A stretch of 64,000 nucleotides of DNA from Enterococcus nangangensis (lineage in GTDB: Bacteria; Bacillota; Bacilli; Lactobacillales; Enterococcaceae): assembly GCF_005405245.1 (NCBI RefSeq), contig NZ_BJDR01000004.1, positions 1-64,000 on the forward strand, written 5' to 3'. Each line of letters starts with the position of its first letter. Position 1 is the first letter of the stretch. Position numbers and translations under genes: made by a program. This document shows positions 42,918-51,748 of the stretch, piece by piece. Below the pieces are notes generated by a model that had not been told where the DNA came from, did no database searches, and was given only the letters and a program-made list of their open reading frames with translations.

Positions 42918-44241
42918 GGAGCGTCAATAATTTTGTGTAAATAACTCGTCCTTCTGCAAAATAATGGGTTACTCAGTAAACATTGAAGCTAATGTATCCG
43001 TCACTTGTTGGAAGCCTTTATGGCTTCTATTTAAGAATTTTTGATTGTATGTATCAAAGATGGATACTAGGAAACGCTCTAATGATTCTTCATTTTAAAA
43101 CTGCTCTTTTCTACGGCTGTATTTCTTGATTTGTTAATTGAAAGATTCGATTAAATTAGTTGAGTAAATGCTTCGGCGGATACCAGGCGGAAACTCATAA
43201 AAAGTCAATAAATCTTGATTTTTTATCAGTGACTGCGTCACTTTAGGATAAGTTTTCTGCCACTTCTCAATCATACTCCCTAAAAAGGTATTTGCCTCTT
43301 CCTTTGAGCTAGCTTGATAAACAGCCTTAAAATCATCACAGATTTCTTTTCGATCTTTGACACGTACTTTATGAGCAATATTACGGGAAACGTGAACACA
43401 GCAATGTTGGTATTTAGCTTTAGGATAAATCTGGTGAATCGTATCTTTCATGCCTTTTAAGCCATCGGTAATAAACAGTAAGACATCATGAACCCCTCTG
43501 GAGTAAATGTCCTGTAACAACTCATTCCAAACGTAGGTTGATTCAGTCGGAGCAATCGCATAACTTAGTACTTCTTTAGTGCCGTCTTCTCGTATACCAA
43601 TGGCAATATAGATTGCTTCTTTGGAGACGGTTTGCCGTTTTAAAGGAATATAAGTAGCATCCATGAAAATAGCGACATACTTATCATTTAGAGTTCTAAC
43701 TTTAAATGCATTTACTTCTTCAGTCAGCACTTTAGTCATGTTGGACATGGTTTGGGGCGTGTAGTGATGCCCATACATTTTCTCAATCAAGTCTGCGATT
43801 TCCGACATGGTAATACCTTTTCGGAAGAGGTGAATGACGGTCTCCTCTAAGGTATCATTCGTCCGTCTATAAGCAGGAACAGTCTGTTGCTTGAACTCGC
43901 CGTTGCGGTCGCGCGAAATCTGGAGATGAAGTTCCCCGTACTCGGTCTTGACCGTACGGTCATAGGAGCCGTTACGAGAATTACCCGTGTTAAAACCAAT
44001 GCGATCGTACTTTTCGTAATCGAGGAAAGCCGTTAACTCCGTTTTGAGAAGCGTATTGACAGCTTTTTCCAAATGGACACGGAATAATTCATTCAAATCG
44101 CCTTTGTTCGCTAGAGTCTTTAGAATTTCTGTAGTAAAATCGTTCATATGGAAGTCCTCTTTTCTGTGAATGTGTTGTGGTAACTCTATTCTACAGAAGG
44201 GACTTCCTTTTTTCTATTTACACAAAATATTTTACACTCTC
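42918..44241 (-). mobile_element. IS256-family insertion sequence, inactivated
   Basis: About 1.32 kb with inverted ends sharing TTTTGTGTAAATA and a GAG start. Contains one transposase gene with two nonsense codons. It truncates a topoisomerase-like zinc ribbon gene on its right side. Confidence 0.8.
42969..44147 (-). pseudogene. IS256-family mutator-type transposase with two stop codons
   Basis: Encodes MNDFTTEILKTLANKGDLNE through IYSTNLIESFN in one piece (43134-44147). Then TAA replaces a Lys codon, and a further TAA replaces a codon after RRKEQF. The same frame continues to the natural stop at 42969-42971, for 392 codons in all, normal for IS256. DDE motifs (FMDATYIPL, FITDGLKG) are present, but the last 55 residues would not be made. 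Confidence 0.85.
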
Positions 44242-44375
44242 AAGTAAACTTGCATTCAGGATAATTAGAACAACCATAAAACGATTTTTTTAATACAATA
44301 TTATTTCCACACTTAGGGGTAGCGTCAGGAAAATGCGGATTTACAACGATAAGGAATTTCCAATATAAAAAGCCT
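44242..44375 (-). pseudogene. Topoisomerase-type zinc ribbon gene fragment
   Basis: Minus-strand frame TPKCGNNIVLKKSFYGCSNY then PECKFT is a C-terminal zf-C4_Topoisom module (second CxnC pair clear), as found at the end of plasmid-encoded topoisomerase III or NERD proteins. It is cut by the IS256 end at 44241. No start and no upstream domain. Confidence 0.55.
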
Positions 44376-44416
44376 GATTTCCCATCACCTAAATTGAGAA
44401 ATTAGGCTCTTTTTTC
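44372..44416. terminator. Terminator between the zinc-ribbon fragment and AraC gene
   Basis: GCCTGATTTC pairs with GAAATTAGGC, followed on + by TCTTTTTT and flanked by AAAAA on the other side, so usable in both directions. Confidence 0.65.
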
Positions 44417-44455
44417 GTTACTCCATAAACAGCATTCTATTACTGAATATGTAAT

Positions 44456-45301
44456 TTACTTCGGGATAACAGGGACCCAGAGTTCGTGTCTTGGTTTATG
44501 CTTCGGACCGTAATAACATTCTATACACGGTAAATTTGCAAGTTCATACTCGGAGGTAGGGACCCACTCGGAATATAAACGTTTCCATGCATCCACTATG
44601 TTCGGAAAAACTGCCCATGTACTTGCGGGAATAATAAGCGTCTCCATATTTTCTGGGGATTCCCCATCGTATCTTACGCCCATGAAATAGGAAAATTGTT
44701 CATCTGTTATGGCAGCTTCTTTTCCGCAAACCCCCAGAAGGCTTTCAAGCGTGCATTTTGGATTTTCCCATGACATATCTACTAGTTCTTGCATAAATCC
44801 ATCTTTTTTCGCAGTGTTCCAAAGCGTAGGGATTGTTTTAAATGCTCTGCTTGTTTTTACTGGCTTACTTTTTCCAACAATTCTTAATTCAAAATCAAGG
44901 TTTTCAATTCTGTACTCCATCTCGGTATCTCCTTTAATAGAAATTTGAAAGGAAATTCTGGGAAAGGCTTTTAACTGTACCCCTCTATTACGAGCATTGG
45001 AAGGGGTTACTCCATGCATTTTTTGAAAAGCACGTGAGAAAGTATCAGAAGAAACATAACCATATTTAATTGCCACATCAATGATCCGAATATCACTTTT
45101 TTGAATTTCAAATGCTGCGAGTGTTAACCGTCTACGTCTAATATATTCTGATAGCGATATACCTGAGATTGAAGAGAACATTCTTGAAAAATGAAACTCA
45201 GAACAATTAGCTGCTTTTGCAATCTCTTTGTAGTCTATTTCTTCATTCAAGCTATTTTCAATGTAGTTTAACGCATTGTTCATTCTTTCTAGCCAATCCA
45301 T
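44456..45301 (-). CDS. AraC-family regulator with GyrI-like effector domain
   Basis: 281 residues: N-terminal AraC DNA-binding domain (EIAKAANCSEFHFSRMFSSI and IDVAIKYGYVSSDTFSRAF) and a C-terminal effector domain (about 125-281, ending YYGPKHKPRHELWVPV). Same architecture as the regulator at 39.5 kb but low similarity. ATG 45299-45301 has AAAGGGAG upstream. No obvious target gene adjoins it. Confidence 0.85.
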   Translation of the reverse strand: MDWLERMNNALNYIENSLNEEIDYKEIAKAANCSEFHFSRMFSSISGISLSEYIRRRRLTLAAFEIQKSDIRIIDVAIKYGYVSSDTFSRAFQKMHGVTPSNARNRGVQLKAFPRISFQISIKGDTEMEYRIENLDFELRIVGKSKPVKTSRAFKTIPTLWNTAKKDGFMQELVDMSWENPKCTLESLLGVCGKEAAITDEQFSYFMGVRYDGESPENMETLIIPASTWAVFPNIVDAWKRLYSEWVPTSEYELANLPCIECYYGPKHKPRHELWVPVIPK

Positions 45302-45415
45302 AAGTTTACTCCCTTTCAATATTTACTTTAAAACAAAATAGATAATAATTGCCGACATTTCATGCCTAAAAATGTTGGTATCAAAAAATAAACCTTTTGA
45401 TAGAATCAGGACAAA

Positions 45416-45991
45416 CTATTTGTTTCCTTCCGATAGCCTTCTATATAATGAAGCCCTAGACACATTAGTAATTTCGCAAATTTGATTTACAGTCATACCG
45501 CCTTCTTTATATAGTTTTACTGCATATTTCATTCCTGCGTGATTTTTATGATATTTCTTTAAACGACCCTTAAACTTCCCTTCTTTCTTAGCCAGCTCAA
45601 TCCCTTCTCGTTGACGCATACGGATAAGATCTCGTTCTAATTGGTTCACACCAGCCATTACTGTAATTAAGAATTGGCTGTATGGATTATCCTCTGATAA
45701 ATCTAGCCATGTATCCTTGAGTGATTTTAAGCTTGCCTTTTTCCTGCGTATTAAATCAATCAATTCAAATAAGTTCTGCGTACTCCGAGTGATCCGAGTT
45801 AAGTCTGTAACATAAATAATGTCTCCTTCCTGTAAATCCTCTAACATTTTTTGAAGTTGCTCGCGATCCTTTGCTGCCCCAGAAACTTTTTCTTCAAAAA
45901 TAATATCCATACCGATTTCGTTTAATTGCTGAAATTGTCTTGAAGGATTTTGGCTAGTCGAACTGACACGTATATAACCGATTTTTCGCAA
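45416..45991 (-). CDS. Serine recombinase (resolvase)
   Basis: 191-residue small serine recombinase: catalytic Ser in YIRVSSTSQNPSRQ, LTRITRS and LERDLIRMRQREGI, with a C-terminal helix-turn-helix (MTVNQICEITNVSRASLYRR). The Tn3/plasmid resolvase type common on enterococcal plasmids. A TGAGACA direct repeat just upstream is a possible res half-site. Suggests a plasmid-derived segment within the element. Confidence 0.88.
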   Translation of the reverse strand: MRKIGYIRVSSTSQNPSRQFQQLNEIGMDIIFEEKVSGAAKDREQLQKMLEDLQEGDIIYVTDLTRITRSTQNLFELIDLIRRKKASLKSLKDTWLDLSEDNPYSQFLITVMAGVNQLERDLIRMRQREGIELAKKEGKFKGRLKKYHKNHAGMKYAVKLYKEGGMTVNQICEITNVSRASLYRRLSEGNK

Positions 45992-46006
45992 AAATCACCT
46001 CGTTTT

Positions 46007-46027
46007 TGAGACAAGTCTTATGAGACA
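46007..46027. promoter_or_regulatory. Possible resolvase binding repeats
   Basis: TGAGACA-n7-TGAGACA direct repeat, 16 bases upstream of the resolvase start, in the position where small serine recombinases have their res sites. Confidence 0.35.
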
Positions 46028-46221
46028 CTCTTGCTGTTGCGATCCTATTTGGTGCTATTACAATAGCTACTGGTGCTGCTCTTACCATCACAATTACTAA
46101 TTGGGATGGTTCAAGTGGAATCTGAATATCACTTAATTGGATAGGTGGAATTACAGGTCAGAGGAACGCAATAAACATTTAAAAAATGTTATACAAGCAT
46201 CTGTTTTGTAATCAATTTACG
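46028..46221 (+). other. Unassigned hydrophobic gene remnant
   Basis: One frame reads LAVAILFGAITIATGAALTI then TITNWDGSSGI and a stop (to about 46123). It has no start or ribosome binding site because the resolvase repeats interrupt it. Looks like the C-terminal end of a small hydrophobic protein; I cannot name it. Confidence 0.3.
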
Positions 46222-46351
46222 CTAGAGTAACTCATCCACCCGTGAAAACGGATGGATTTTTAATACCCCTAGAAGGGGGCAACACTCGTGGCCCCTTAAA
46301 AGGGCTTTTTAACAGACTGCCACTCGCTCACCTTCGCTCATTTACTTCTCT

Positions 46352-46807
46352 TCACTTTTTAAATGGGTCTACGTACTCTCTTTTACTTATACTATCCCGA
46401 ATACGATTATCCGCTTCTTGTTCACGAATATATTTCTCAATTGTCTTTGGATTCAATCCTACTGTGCTCACATAGTATCCCTTTGATCATAAAGATTTGT
46501 TTCCATATTTGTACTTGAGATTTGCATATTGTTCATGGGTTAGCATGGCACTCCGACCTTTCAGATATCCCATGAAACTGGATATACTCATTTTAGGAGG
46601 GACCCGAACTAGCATATGAATATGGTCTGGCATTGCATGTGCTTCGATGATTTCCATATCTTTCATTTCACATAACTTCCCTAGTATTTTTTCAATGTCT
46701 TTTCGTAATTATCCATAAATGACTTTCCGTCTATACTTTGGTGTAAAGACAATGTGATACTTACAATTCCAACGAGTATGTGCTAAACTTTTATCGTCAT
46801 TTGACAT
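46352..46807 (-). pseudogene. IS200-type Y1 transposase TnpA with two nonsense codons
   Basis: From ATG 46805-46807: MSNDDKSLAHTRWNCKYHIV, then stops at codon 33 (after VIYG) and again before SKGYYVS, in an otherwise continuous 151-codon frame ending at 46352. The HUH motif (MPDHIHMLV) and the catalytic-Tyr segment (GYYVSTVG) remain recognisable. Confidence 0.8.
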
Positions 46808-46874
46808 AAAAAAACTCCTTTCCATACGATGAGCGGTTGGTAGCCACTCACTAGTCCATCGAAAGGAGTTTTTT
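46808..46874. repeat. Hairpin upstream of IS200 tnpA
   Basis: AAAAAACTCCTTTC pairs with GAAAGGAGTTTTTT, sequestering the Shine-Dalgarno of tnpA. This is the known translation-limiting stem of IS200 elements and also acts as a terminator. Confidence 0.75.
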
Positions 46875-46904
46875 ATCGCTAAAGCTACTTCATCCACGCG
46901 TAGA

Positions 46905-47077
46905 AACGCATCGATGGTGCCAGCTTGATACCTGCTAGAGGCTGGCCACAAGAACTAAAAATCAACTGCCCGAGAACAGAGTCGACTAAGCCAGCTACGA
47001 TACTGGCAAGTCATCCCATTACTTCTCCGGTAATCACACCGCTGATAATGGTCCCATTGATCAATGTATCAAATAAT
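46905..47077 (-). pseudogene. glsB-like gene remnant interrupted by IS200
   Basis: Minus-strand frame LINGTIISGVITGEVMG, stop, LASIVAGLVDSVLGQLIFSS and PLAGIKLAPS aligns along its length with the intact GlsB at 51.4 kb (LIVGAIIGAVAGAITGKGMG...). A Trp codon has become TGA, and the C-terminus is replaced by IS200. A second copy of the stress gene thus existed in this element. Confidence 0.7.
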
Positions 47078-47320
47078 CGTTATACTAATCCCCTTTAGGT
47101 TTCTTGCATCAATCTGTGATAACTGTCAGGCACAAGTAGAGTTACATCCTTGCTTTCTTCTTTAATCCAGATTTCTTATCAGTAGCAGGTTTAGGAACTT
47201 CTCATAAGCTTATTTACAATCTATTAAAACGATTGCTGGCTGGTTTTACGTAGTAAGATTCTGAAAAAGTGAATTCTATTGAAGAACGTATGGAGCGTTT
47301 CATTCGACCATTGTCTTTAC
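47078..47320. other. Non-coding gap before the Gls24 gene
   Basis: About 240 bases without an intact gene, repeat or clear terminator. A short frame on + (PDFLSVAGLGTSHKLIYNLL) might be another remnant but cannot be assigned. Confidence 0.35.
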
Positions 47321-48019
47321 TTAATAGACCCTAGGTTCATTATTTTTATCGATTTTTTCTTGGGCTTTGTTGGTTCCCCGATTGACCACTTGTTTGGCTT
47401 TATCCGTCTGTTTTGCGGCAAAGCGGCCGGTGGTTTTCGCGGCACTGGTTACTTTGTCTTGCACGGTCTCGCTGTCGGCTTCGTATTCATTTTTGGTTTT
47501 GATGTCGACCACATGCACATTGACTTCGATAACATCTAAGTGGGTCATGTTGTTCACTTCGTCATGAATCACTTGTTTAATCTGATTGGCAATCTCGGGG
47601 ATATCCCGGCCGTATTCGATGACCACGTCCATGTCCACGGCAACTTGTTCTTTGCCCACTTCGGTTTCGATGCCGGAAGTCACATTGTCCGTATTGACTA
47701 ATTTTTCGGCAATGTTCGAGAAAAAGCCGCCATCCACGGTTAACAAGCCATCGATTTGATCCACGGCGGTGCCGACGATTTTTTGGATAACTTTGTCGTC
47801 ATAGGTCAACTCGCCACGAATGTCACCGGAGTCGGAAGTAGGCCCGTCTTTTTTCACGCCTGGATGGGTTTCATGGGCGGGTTGCCGGTTTTTTTCGAAT
47901 TGTTTTACTGTTTCATGGACTTCTTGTTCGTAGTCGTTAATCCCTTCAGCAGGGAGAGGGACCGCTCCCGGTGTTGCCAGTTTGTCGTCAGGACGATTCA
48001 TTTTGTGTTTGTCTACCAT
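47321..48019 (-). CDS. gls24: Gls24/Asp23-family envelope stress protein
   Basis: 232 residues. The central Asp23 domain (about 65-180) is clear from RGELTYDDKVIQKIVGTAV, then DGLLTVDGGFFSNIAEKL and VNVHVVDIKTKNEYE. The N-terminal 60 residues are acidic and Pro-rich, and the C-terminal 45 are Lys/Thr/Asn-rich. Asp23 in S. aureus is tethered to the membrane by AmaP; Gls24 in enterococci contributes to bile and general stress tolerance. Last gene of a minus-strand set with amaP and DUF2273, with no clear terminator between. Confidence 0.88.
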   Translation of the reverse strand: MVDKHKMNRPDDKLATPGAVPLPAEGINDYEQEVHETVKQFEKNRQPAHETHPGVKKDGPTSDSGDIRGELTYDDKVIQKIVGTAVDQIDGLLTVDGGFFSNIAEKLVNTDNVTSGIETEVGKEQVAVDMDVVIEYGRDIPEIANQIKQVIHDEVNNMTHLDVIEVNVHVVDIKTKNEYEADSETVQDKVTSAAKTTGRFAAKQTDKAKQVVNRGTNKAQEKIDKNNEPRVY

Positions 48020-48063
48020 TTTTATTCCTCCTAGTTAGTTTGTGGGGATGATTGCCCCGAAGT

Positions 48064-48264
48064 TTAGTAGCGCTTATTTCGTTGAAACAGCTGGGTTAAA
48101 CGTTCATTTTGTTCCAAGTAAAAGCCCAAATAAATGCCTAACAGGGTCAGTAAAAGAATCAAAAGCGTCTTGAAAAAACCGATTGTGACAAGTAAGATGG
48201 CGAGAACTAAGCCGATGCTCCCACAGACAATGGGGAGTTTGTATTGGTAAAACAAGTATTTCAT
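48064..48264 (-). CDS. DUF2273 small membrane protein
   Basis: 66 residues with two hydrophobic segments (about 12-28 and 33-50) and the family end LGFYLEQNERLTQLFQ. DUF2273 genes lie between amaP and asp23/gls24 in Firmicutes and probably assist the envelope-stress complex. Spaced 12 bases from amaP and 44 from gls24. Confidence 0.82.
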   Translation of the reverse strand: MKYLFYQYKLPIVCGSIGLVLAILLVTIGFFKTLLILLLTLLGIYLGFYLEQNERLTQLFQRNKRY

Positions 48265-48276
48265 GGTACTCCCTCC

Positions 48277-48852
48277 TTAAATGACTCTGGAATGACTCGT
48301 GGCACGCCAATCTTCTTGCTCAAATTCCGTGTACGCCACATTGACTTTGACTTGCTCGGTGGTACCGAGTATTTCTTGGAGTTCGCTTCTGATTTCTTCC
48401 ATTAATAATTCAGTTTTGCCGATATGAGCAGAAGTTCTGGTCAATTGGCCCTTCACATTGACGTTGATTTTACGTTTGGTGGCGTGTACCCGCACTTTGG
48501 GATTGCCCACAAAACCGACACCTATTAGCTTGGAGCGGACGAAACCTTCGATGGCCTTTTTATCCAACGAGAGTTGGCCTTTGTCGTTATTGAGCACAAA
48601 GGTCTGCTTAACCCGGGGATAAAAGAGAAAGAAGAAAATCAAGAGTAAAAGCGCGATGAAAAAGACGAGCGCCACCCAGAAAAGATATTGTTGCAAAAGC
48701 TGGTTGGTGAAAGTGTTGAACAAGAGGCGATTCCGGTTGAAAAGCGGAAAAGGTAACGCAACACTAGATGAAGTAACGAGCATTACCATGAGTAAAACCG
48801 ACATCAACAGTAACGAAAGAACGATTCCGAGTGCTTTAAGCCCACGATTCAT
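48277..48852 (-). CDS. amaP: AmaP alkaline-shock membrane anchor
   Basis: 191 residues, two membrane segments in the first 85 residues (about 8-28 and 60-82), then a cytoplasmic domain with NVKGQLTRTSAHIGKTELL. Matches AmaP, which anchors Asp23 at the membrane. Next to DUF2273 and gls24 as expected, which supports the assignment. Confidence 0.85.
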   Translation of the reverse strand: MNRGLKALGIVLSLLLMSVLLMVMLVTSSSVALPFPLFNRNRLLFNTFTNQLLQQYLFWVALVFFIALLLLIFFFLFYPRVKQTFVLNNDKGQLSLDKKAIEGFVRSKLIGVGFVGNPKVRVHATKRKINVNVKGQLTRTSAHIGKTELLMEEIRSELQEILGTTEQVKVNVAYTEFEQEDWRATSHSRVI

Positions 48853-48894
48853 AGTGCACCTCCTTTCACAAACTGAGAGTGAAGGCGACTAGCC

Positions 48895-48993
48895 CTAGCT
48901 ACCAGTTTTTTGTTGGTTTTGCTTGCGGGCCATTAACACATATAGTAAGGGAATGCCCAAAATGACCGCCGCAATTTTTAGAAATTTCTTCAT
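48895..48993 (-). CDS. 32-residue membrane peptide of the gls24 cassette
   Basis: MKKFLKIAAVILGIPLLYVL then MARKQNQQKTGS, one transmembrane helix plus a basic tail, behind AAAAGGAGGAATCCAG. Too small for family calls, but the strong ribosome binding site and the position 42 bases before amaP make it a likely gene. It resembles in layout the 41-residue peptide in the divergent arm. Confidence 0.65.
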   Translation of the reverse strand: MKKFLKIAAVILGIPLLYVLMARKQNQQKTGS

Positions 48994-49033
48994 CTGGATT
49001 CCTCCTTTTGTAAAAAATCAGCACTTGTGCTAG

Positions 49034-49102
49034 TCAAAACCTAGGAGAAGCCCTAGGTGTAACCGCGGTTTGCTTATTTTTTGTGCGCCCACTTTCTTTC
49101 AC
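49034..49102 (-). CDS. Possible 22-residue basic peptide
   Basis: GTG-started frame MKESGRTKNKQTAVTPRASP then RF, preceded by GAGGTGAGGATTC and ending in a CCTAGG...CCTAGG repeat. Called only from the Shine-Dalgarno; may be fortuitous. Confidence 0.25.
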   Translation of the reverse strand: MKESGRTKNKQTAVTPRASPRF

Positions 49103-49142
49103 GAATCCTCACCTCTTTTTTGTCAGTGACTTGTTTGGTGAT

Positions 49143-50084
49143 TTATTTGGTAAAGTCTTTGCGTTTTAAATAAATGGTGGTCAAGATACTTACAACGACC
49201 GCGAGGATCATCACGAAGAAAAAGCCGTTTTTTGTCTCTTTGCCTGGGAGTCCCCCGGTATTCATGCCCCAGATGCCGGCAACGAGAGCAGGTATGGAGA
49301 CGACTAAAGTAGCGGAGTCCAAGAATTTCATCAAGTGGTTTAAATGATTGCTCATCATATCGGAAAACAACCCGCCGATGGTCTCAAGCAAATCACGATA
49401 AATCAGGATTCGTTCCTCTGCATGGGCTTGGCGCAAGCGGATGTTGTACACGAGATTTTCGTCGCCTAGTTGCTGGGCGAAATCGGTTTCTTCCCAGAGA
49501 TAATTCAAGGTTTCTTTTTGGCCTTGCAGCGTGTTGTCCAGATACACGACATCCCGCTGCGTGTCTGCCAAGCGAAAGAGTTCTTCGTTTTTCGTAGTGA
49601 TGCGAGCCGCTGCGTCTAGCTCATCGATGATTTTTTTGATGGTTTTTAATTCCTTTAGAAAATGCGCATAGGCTCGTTTGATGATATAGGCGCAGAGTTG
49701 CTCTTTATTCGTGACTTTATGAGCGGAACGGGTCAAAAAAGAAGTCAGAAAATCTGAATTATCTCCCACAAAAGTCAAGGTCATTTCTTTAGCAAAAATC
49801 AAGATTAACGGTTCTAAGCGTTTTTCAATGGGGAGCTCGCGATTGTCGCTTAGGTTCATTAAAGAAAGAATCGTCAACTCCCCTAGGCGGTCGTTATTCA
49901 TTTTTTCATAGTGGTTGATTTCTTCTGCATCGTCACCGCCGAGAAAGATGTCTTTTGGCAATTCGTATTTCTCCACGATTTCGGTGAGTTCGACTTTGGT
50001 GGCTTTTTGCAAGACAATCCAGTTACTTACGTCTTGGGTCGCTTTTTCTATGCCAGAATCTGTTATCTTAAAAGTTGAAATCAT
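49143..50084 (-). CDS. corA: CorA-family magnesium transporter
   Basis: 313 residues: large N-terminal cytoplasmic domain (about 1-245) and two C-terminal membrane helices with the GMN motif in ALVAGIWGMNTGGLPG between them. CorA-type channels carry Mg2+ (or Co2+/Ni2+). Start ATG has GGGGGATTAAG upstream. It heads the minus-strand arm of the stress cassette; a CRE-like site lies upstream. Its presence in the same block as gls24 suggests that ion balance and envelope stress genes travel together here. Confidence 0.85.
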   Translation of the reverse strand: MISTFKITDSGIEKATQDVSNWIVLQKATKVELTEIVEKYELPKDIFLGGDDAEEINHYEKMNNDRLGELTILSLMNLSDNRELPIEKRLEPLILIFAKEMTLTFVGDNSDFLTSFLTRSAHKVTNKEQLCAYIIKRAYAHFLKELKTIKKIIDELDAAARITTKNEELFRLADTQRDVVYLDNTLQGQKETLNYLWEETDFAQQLGDENLVYNIRLRQAHAEERILIYRDLLETIGGLFSDMMSNHLNHLMKFLDSATLVVSIPALVAGIWGMNTGGLPGKETKNGFFFVMILAVVVSILTTIYLKRKDFTK

Positions 50085-50148
50085 CTTAATCCCCCTATAA
50101 TATTTCTAACCAATGGACCACAAGCAATAAATAAAATAAGTAACGATA

Positions 50149-50162
50149 AGAAAACGCTTACT
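50149..50162. promoter_or_regulatory. CRE-like site upstream of corA
   Basis: AGTAAGCGTTTTCT (minus strand) matches the CcpA consensus TGWAAGCGKTTWCA except at the outer bases. It lies between the divergent corA and SDR genes. Confidence 0.4.
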
Positions 50163-50326
50163 TTTAGTAAATAACAACATTTCATCCTCGAATCTCAGAA
50201 TAGAGCATTTGCTTTTTTTCGTCAAATGATGTGCTGTTTTTGCATAAAAAGGCGTAATTCTTTTCAAAAAATGAAATTTATATTAACATAGAATTGTAAC
50301 ATCGACATTATGTTAGGAGTGAGGAT

Positions 50327-51220
50327 ATGACAGATCCAGTGTTAAAGGATCCACGGGAGTTATATTATGAATCAGAATTTCCGAAACAGGATCAAGAAAC
50401 CCCGGCCCTACAGAAGAAGATGAAACCTGTGCCGGACTGTGGGGAAGAGAGCTATGTTGGTCATGAGCGCTTACTTAATCGTCGGGTTTTGATTACCGGG
50501 GGCGATTCGGGGATTGGCCGAGCGGCGGCGATTGCGTATGCGCGAGAAGGCGCCGATATTGCTTTGCAGTTTTATCCGGGAGAAGAACCGGATGCCAAGC
50601 AAGTGGCCAAGTATGTGGAAGAAGCGGGGCGCAAAGCCGTCTTACTACCATTTGACTTGCGCGACGCTGCGGCACCTGAAAAAATGGTGGCTCAAGCAGT
50701 GAAAGAACTAGGCGGATTAGACACGCTGGTGTTAAACGCGGCGCAACAGATTACTCAGCCTTCTTTAGCAGAGTTGACCATGGAGCAAGTCCGGGATACT
50801 TTTGATGTGAATATTATTTCCATGTTTGCCACGGTGAAAGCCGCCTTACCACACTTGCCGGCAGGGTCCAGCATTATCACGACCACCTCGGTGCAAGCGT
50901 TCAGTCCAAGTGGTCATCTCTTGGACTACGCGGTAACGAAGGCCGCGATTGCCAGCTTCACGGTGGGATTAGCCAAACAGTTGAGCAAAAAAGGCATTCG
51001 GGTCAACGGTGTCGCACCGGGACCGATTTGGACAGCCTTGCAACTAGACGAAGGCCAACCGGAAGAAAAATTACCGGTCTTCGGGCAAGACTCTTTAATG
51101 GAGCGGGCAGGACAGCCGGTAGAATTAGCGCCAGTCTATGTTTTCTTAGCCTCCAACGAAGCAAGCTACGTAACCGCCCAAATTTACGGGGTAACCGGTG
51201 GCGAAGCAATCAACTTATAG
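50327..51220 (+). CDS. SDR-family oxidoreductase (general-stress type, YhdF/YghA-like)
   Basis: 297 residues: Rossmann motif [25 protein letters not shown] (NNAG position), catalytic Ser in TTTSVQAF and YAVTK (YxxxK). The N-terminal 45-residue extension ([17 protein letters not shown]) is typical of the stress-induced SDR group. Substrate unknown, NADP/NAD dependent. First gene of the plus arm, followed by a membrane peptide and GlsB. Confidence 0.88.
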   Translation: MTDPVLKDPRELYYESEFPKQDQETPALQKKMKPVPDCGEESYVGHERLLNRRVLITGGDSGIGRAAAIAYAREGADIALQFYPGEEPDAKQVAKYVEEAGRKAVLLPFDLRDAAAPEKMVAQAVKELGGLDTLVLNAAQQITQPSLAELTMEQVRDTFDVNIISMFATVKAALPHLPAGSSIITTTSVQAFSPSGHLLDYAVTKAAIASFTVGLAKQLSKKGIRVNGVAPGPIWTALQLDEGQPEEKLPVFGQDSLMERAGQPVELAPVYVFLASNEASYVTAQIYGVTGGEAINL

Positions 51221-51237
51221 AAAGGACTTGAAAGCAC

Positions 51238-51363
51238 ATGAAAAAGCAAGGAAAAGTCATGATGATTGTCTCGTTGGTGGCGACTTTGCTGCCGGTGTTG
51301 CTGAAGGTCAAAGAAATACACGATGACTATCGCAAACAGGAAAAAACGAACAAGTTGTCGTGA
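51238..51363 (+). CDS. 41-residue membrane peptide between SDR and GlsB
   Basis: MKKQGKVMMIVSLVATLLPV followed by LLKVKEIHDDYRKQEKTNKLS: one hydrophobic helix and a charged tail. Start 17 bases after the SDR stop with AAAGGAC upstream. Probably a real small stress protein because its size and layout mirror the peptide upstream of amaP. Confidence 0.6.
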   Translation: MKKQGKVMMIVSLVATLLPVLLKVKEIHDDYRKQEKTNKLS

Positions 51364-51406
51364 AGCTAGGAAAGAAGCAATCTAATTAATAGAGGAGGAA
51401 TTTATT

Positions 51407-51652
51407 ATGGGTCTTATTTGGTCATTAATTGTCGGAGCGATTATCGGAGCGGTGGCAGGTGCCATCACTGGAAAAGGGATGGGCTGGATTGCGAATATCG
51501 TGGCCGGTTTAGTCGGTTCCGCTATCGGACAATCACTCTTTGGTTCTTGGGGACCGTCATTAGCCGGGATGGCATTGGTACCATCGATTATCGGAGCGGT
51601 GATTCTCGTTGCCGTGGTGTCATTCTTCTTCAGTCGTAGGACGAGTAATTAA
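51407..51652 (+). CDS. glsB: GlsB/YeaQ/YmgE-family stress membrane protein
   Basis: 81 residues, Gly-rich with three hydrophobic segments: LIVGAIIGAVAGAITGKGMG, then NIVAGLVGSAIGQ. Transglycosylase-associated family; GlsB in enterococci accompanies gls24 and supports bile/stress tolerance. Strong site AGAGGAGG and a terminator follow. A decayed second copy is at 46.9 kb. Confidence 0.88.
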   Translation: MGLIWSLIVGAIIGAVAGAITGKGMGWIANIVAGLVGSAIGQSLFGSWGPSLAGMALVPSIIGAVILVAVVSFFFSRRTSN

Positions 51653-51690
51653 ACTGTATTGTAAGTTCTTCCCCAATGACATAAAAAGTC

Positions 51691-51720
51691 ATAGCCTCGG
51701 CTAATAGTCGAGGTTTTTTT
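51691..51720 (+). terminator. Terminator of the SDR-GlsB operon
   Basis: GCCTCG...CGAGGTTTTTTT, about 40 bases after the glsB stop. A second AT-rich stem, ATTGGTAAA...TTTACCAAT, follows directly (51721-51748). Confidence 0.8.
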
Positions 51721-51748
51721 GATTGGTAAAAGAATTTTTTTACCAATA

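Larger units (their letters stand above)
46222..46905 (-). mobile_element. IS200/IS605-family element, inactivated
   Basis: About 0.68 kb with small subterminal hairpins (CATCC...GGATG left; CATCCACGCGT...ACGCATCGATG right), no inverted terminal repeats, and a single TnpA pseudogene. It is inserted in a decayed glsB-like gene. Confidence 0.75.

Noticed and set aside
46028-46123. Possible bacteriocin or small hydrophobic peptide
   Set aside because: No start codon or ribosome binding site and only a fragment; similarity to known bacteriocins is not convincing.
46709-46951. 80-codon frame extending upstream of IS200 tnpA
   Set aside because: The extension covers the IS200 hairpin and glsB remnant; the true tnpA start is at 46807.
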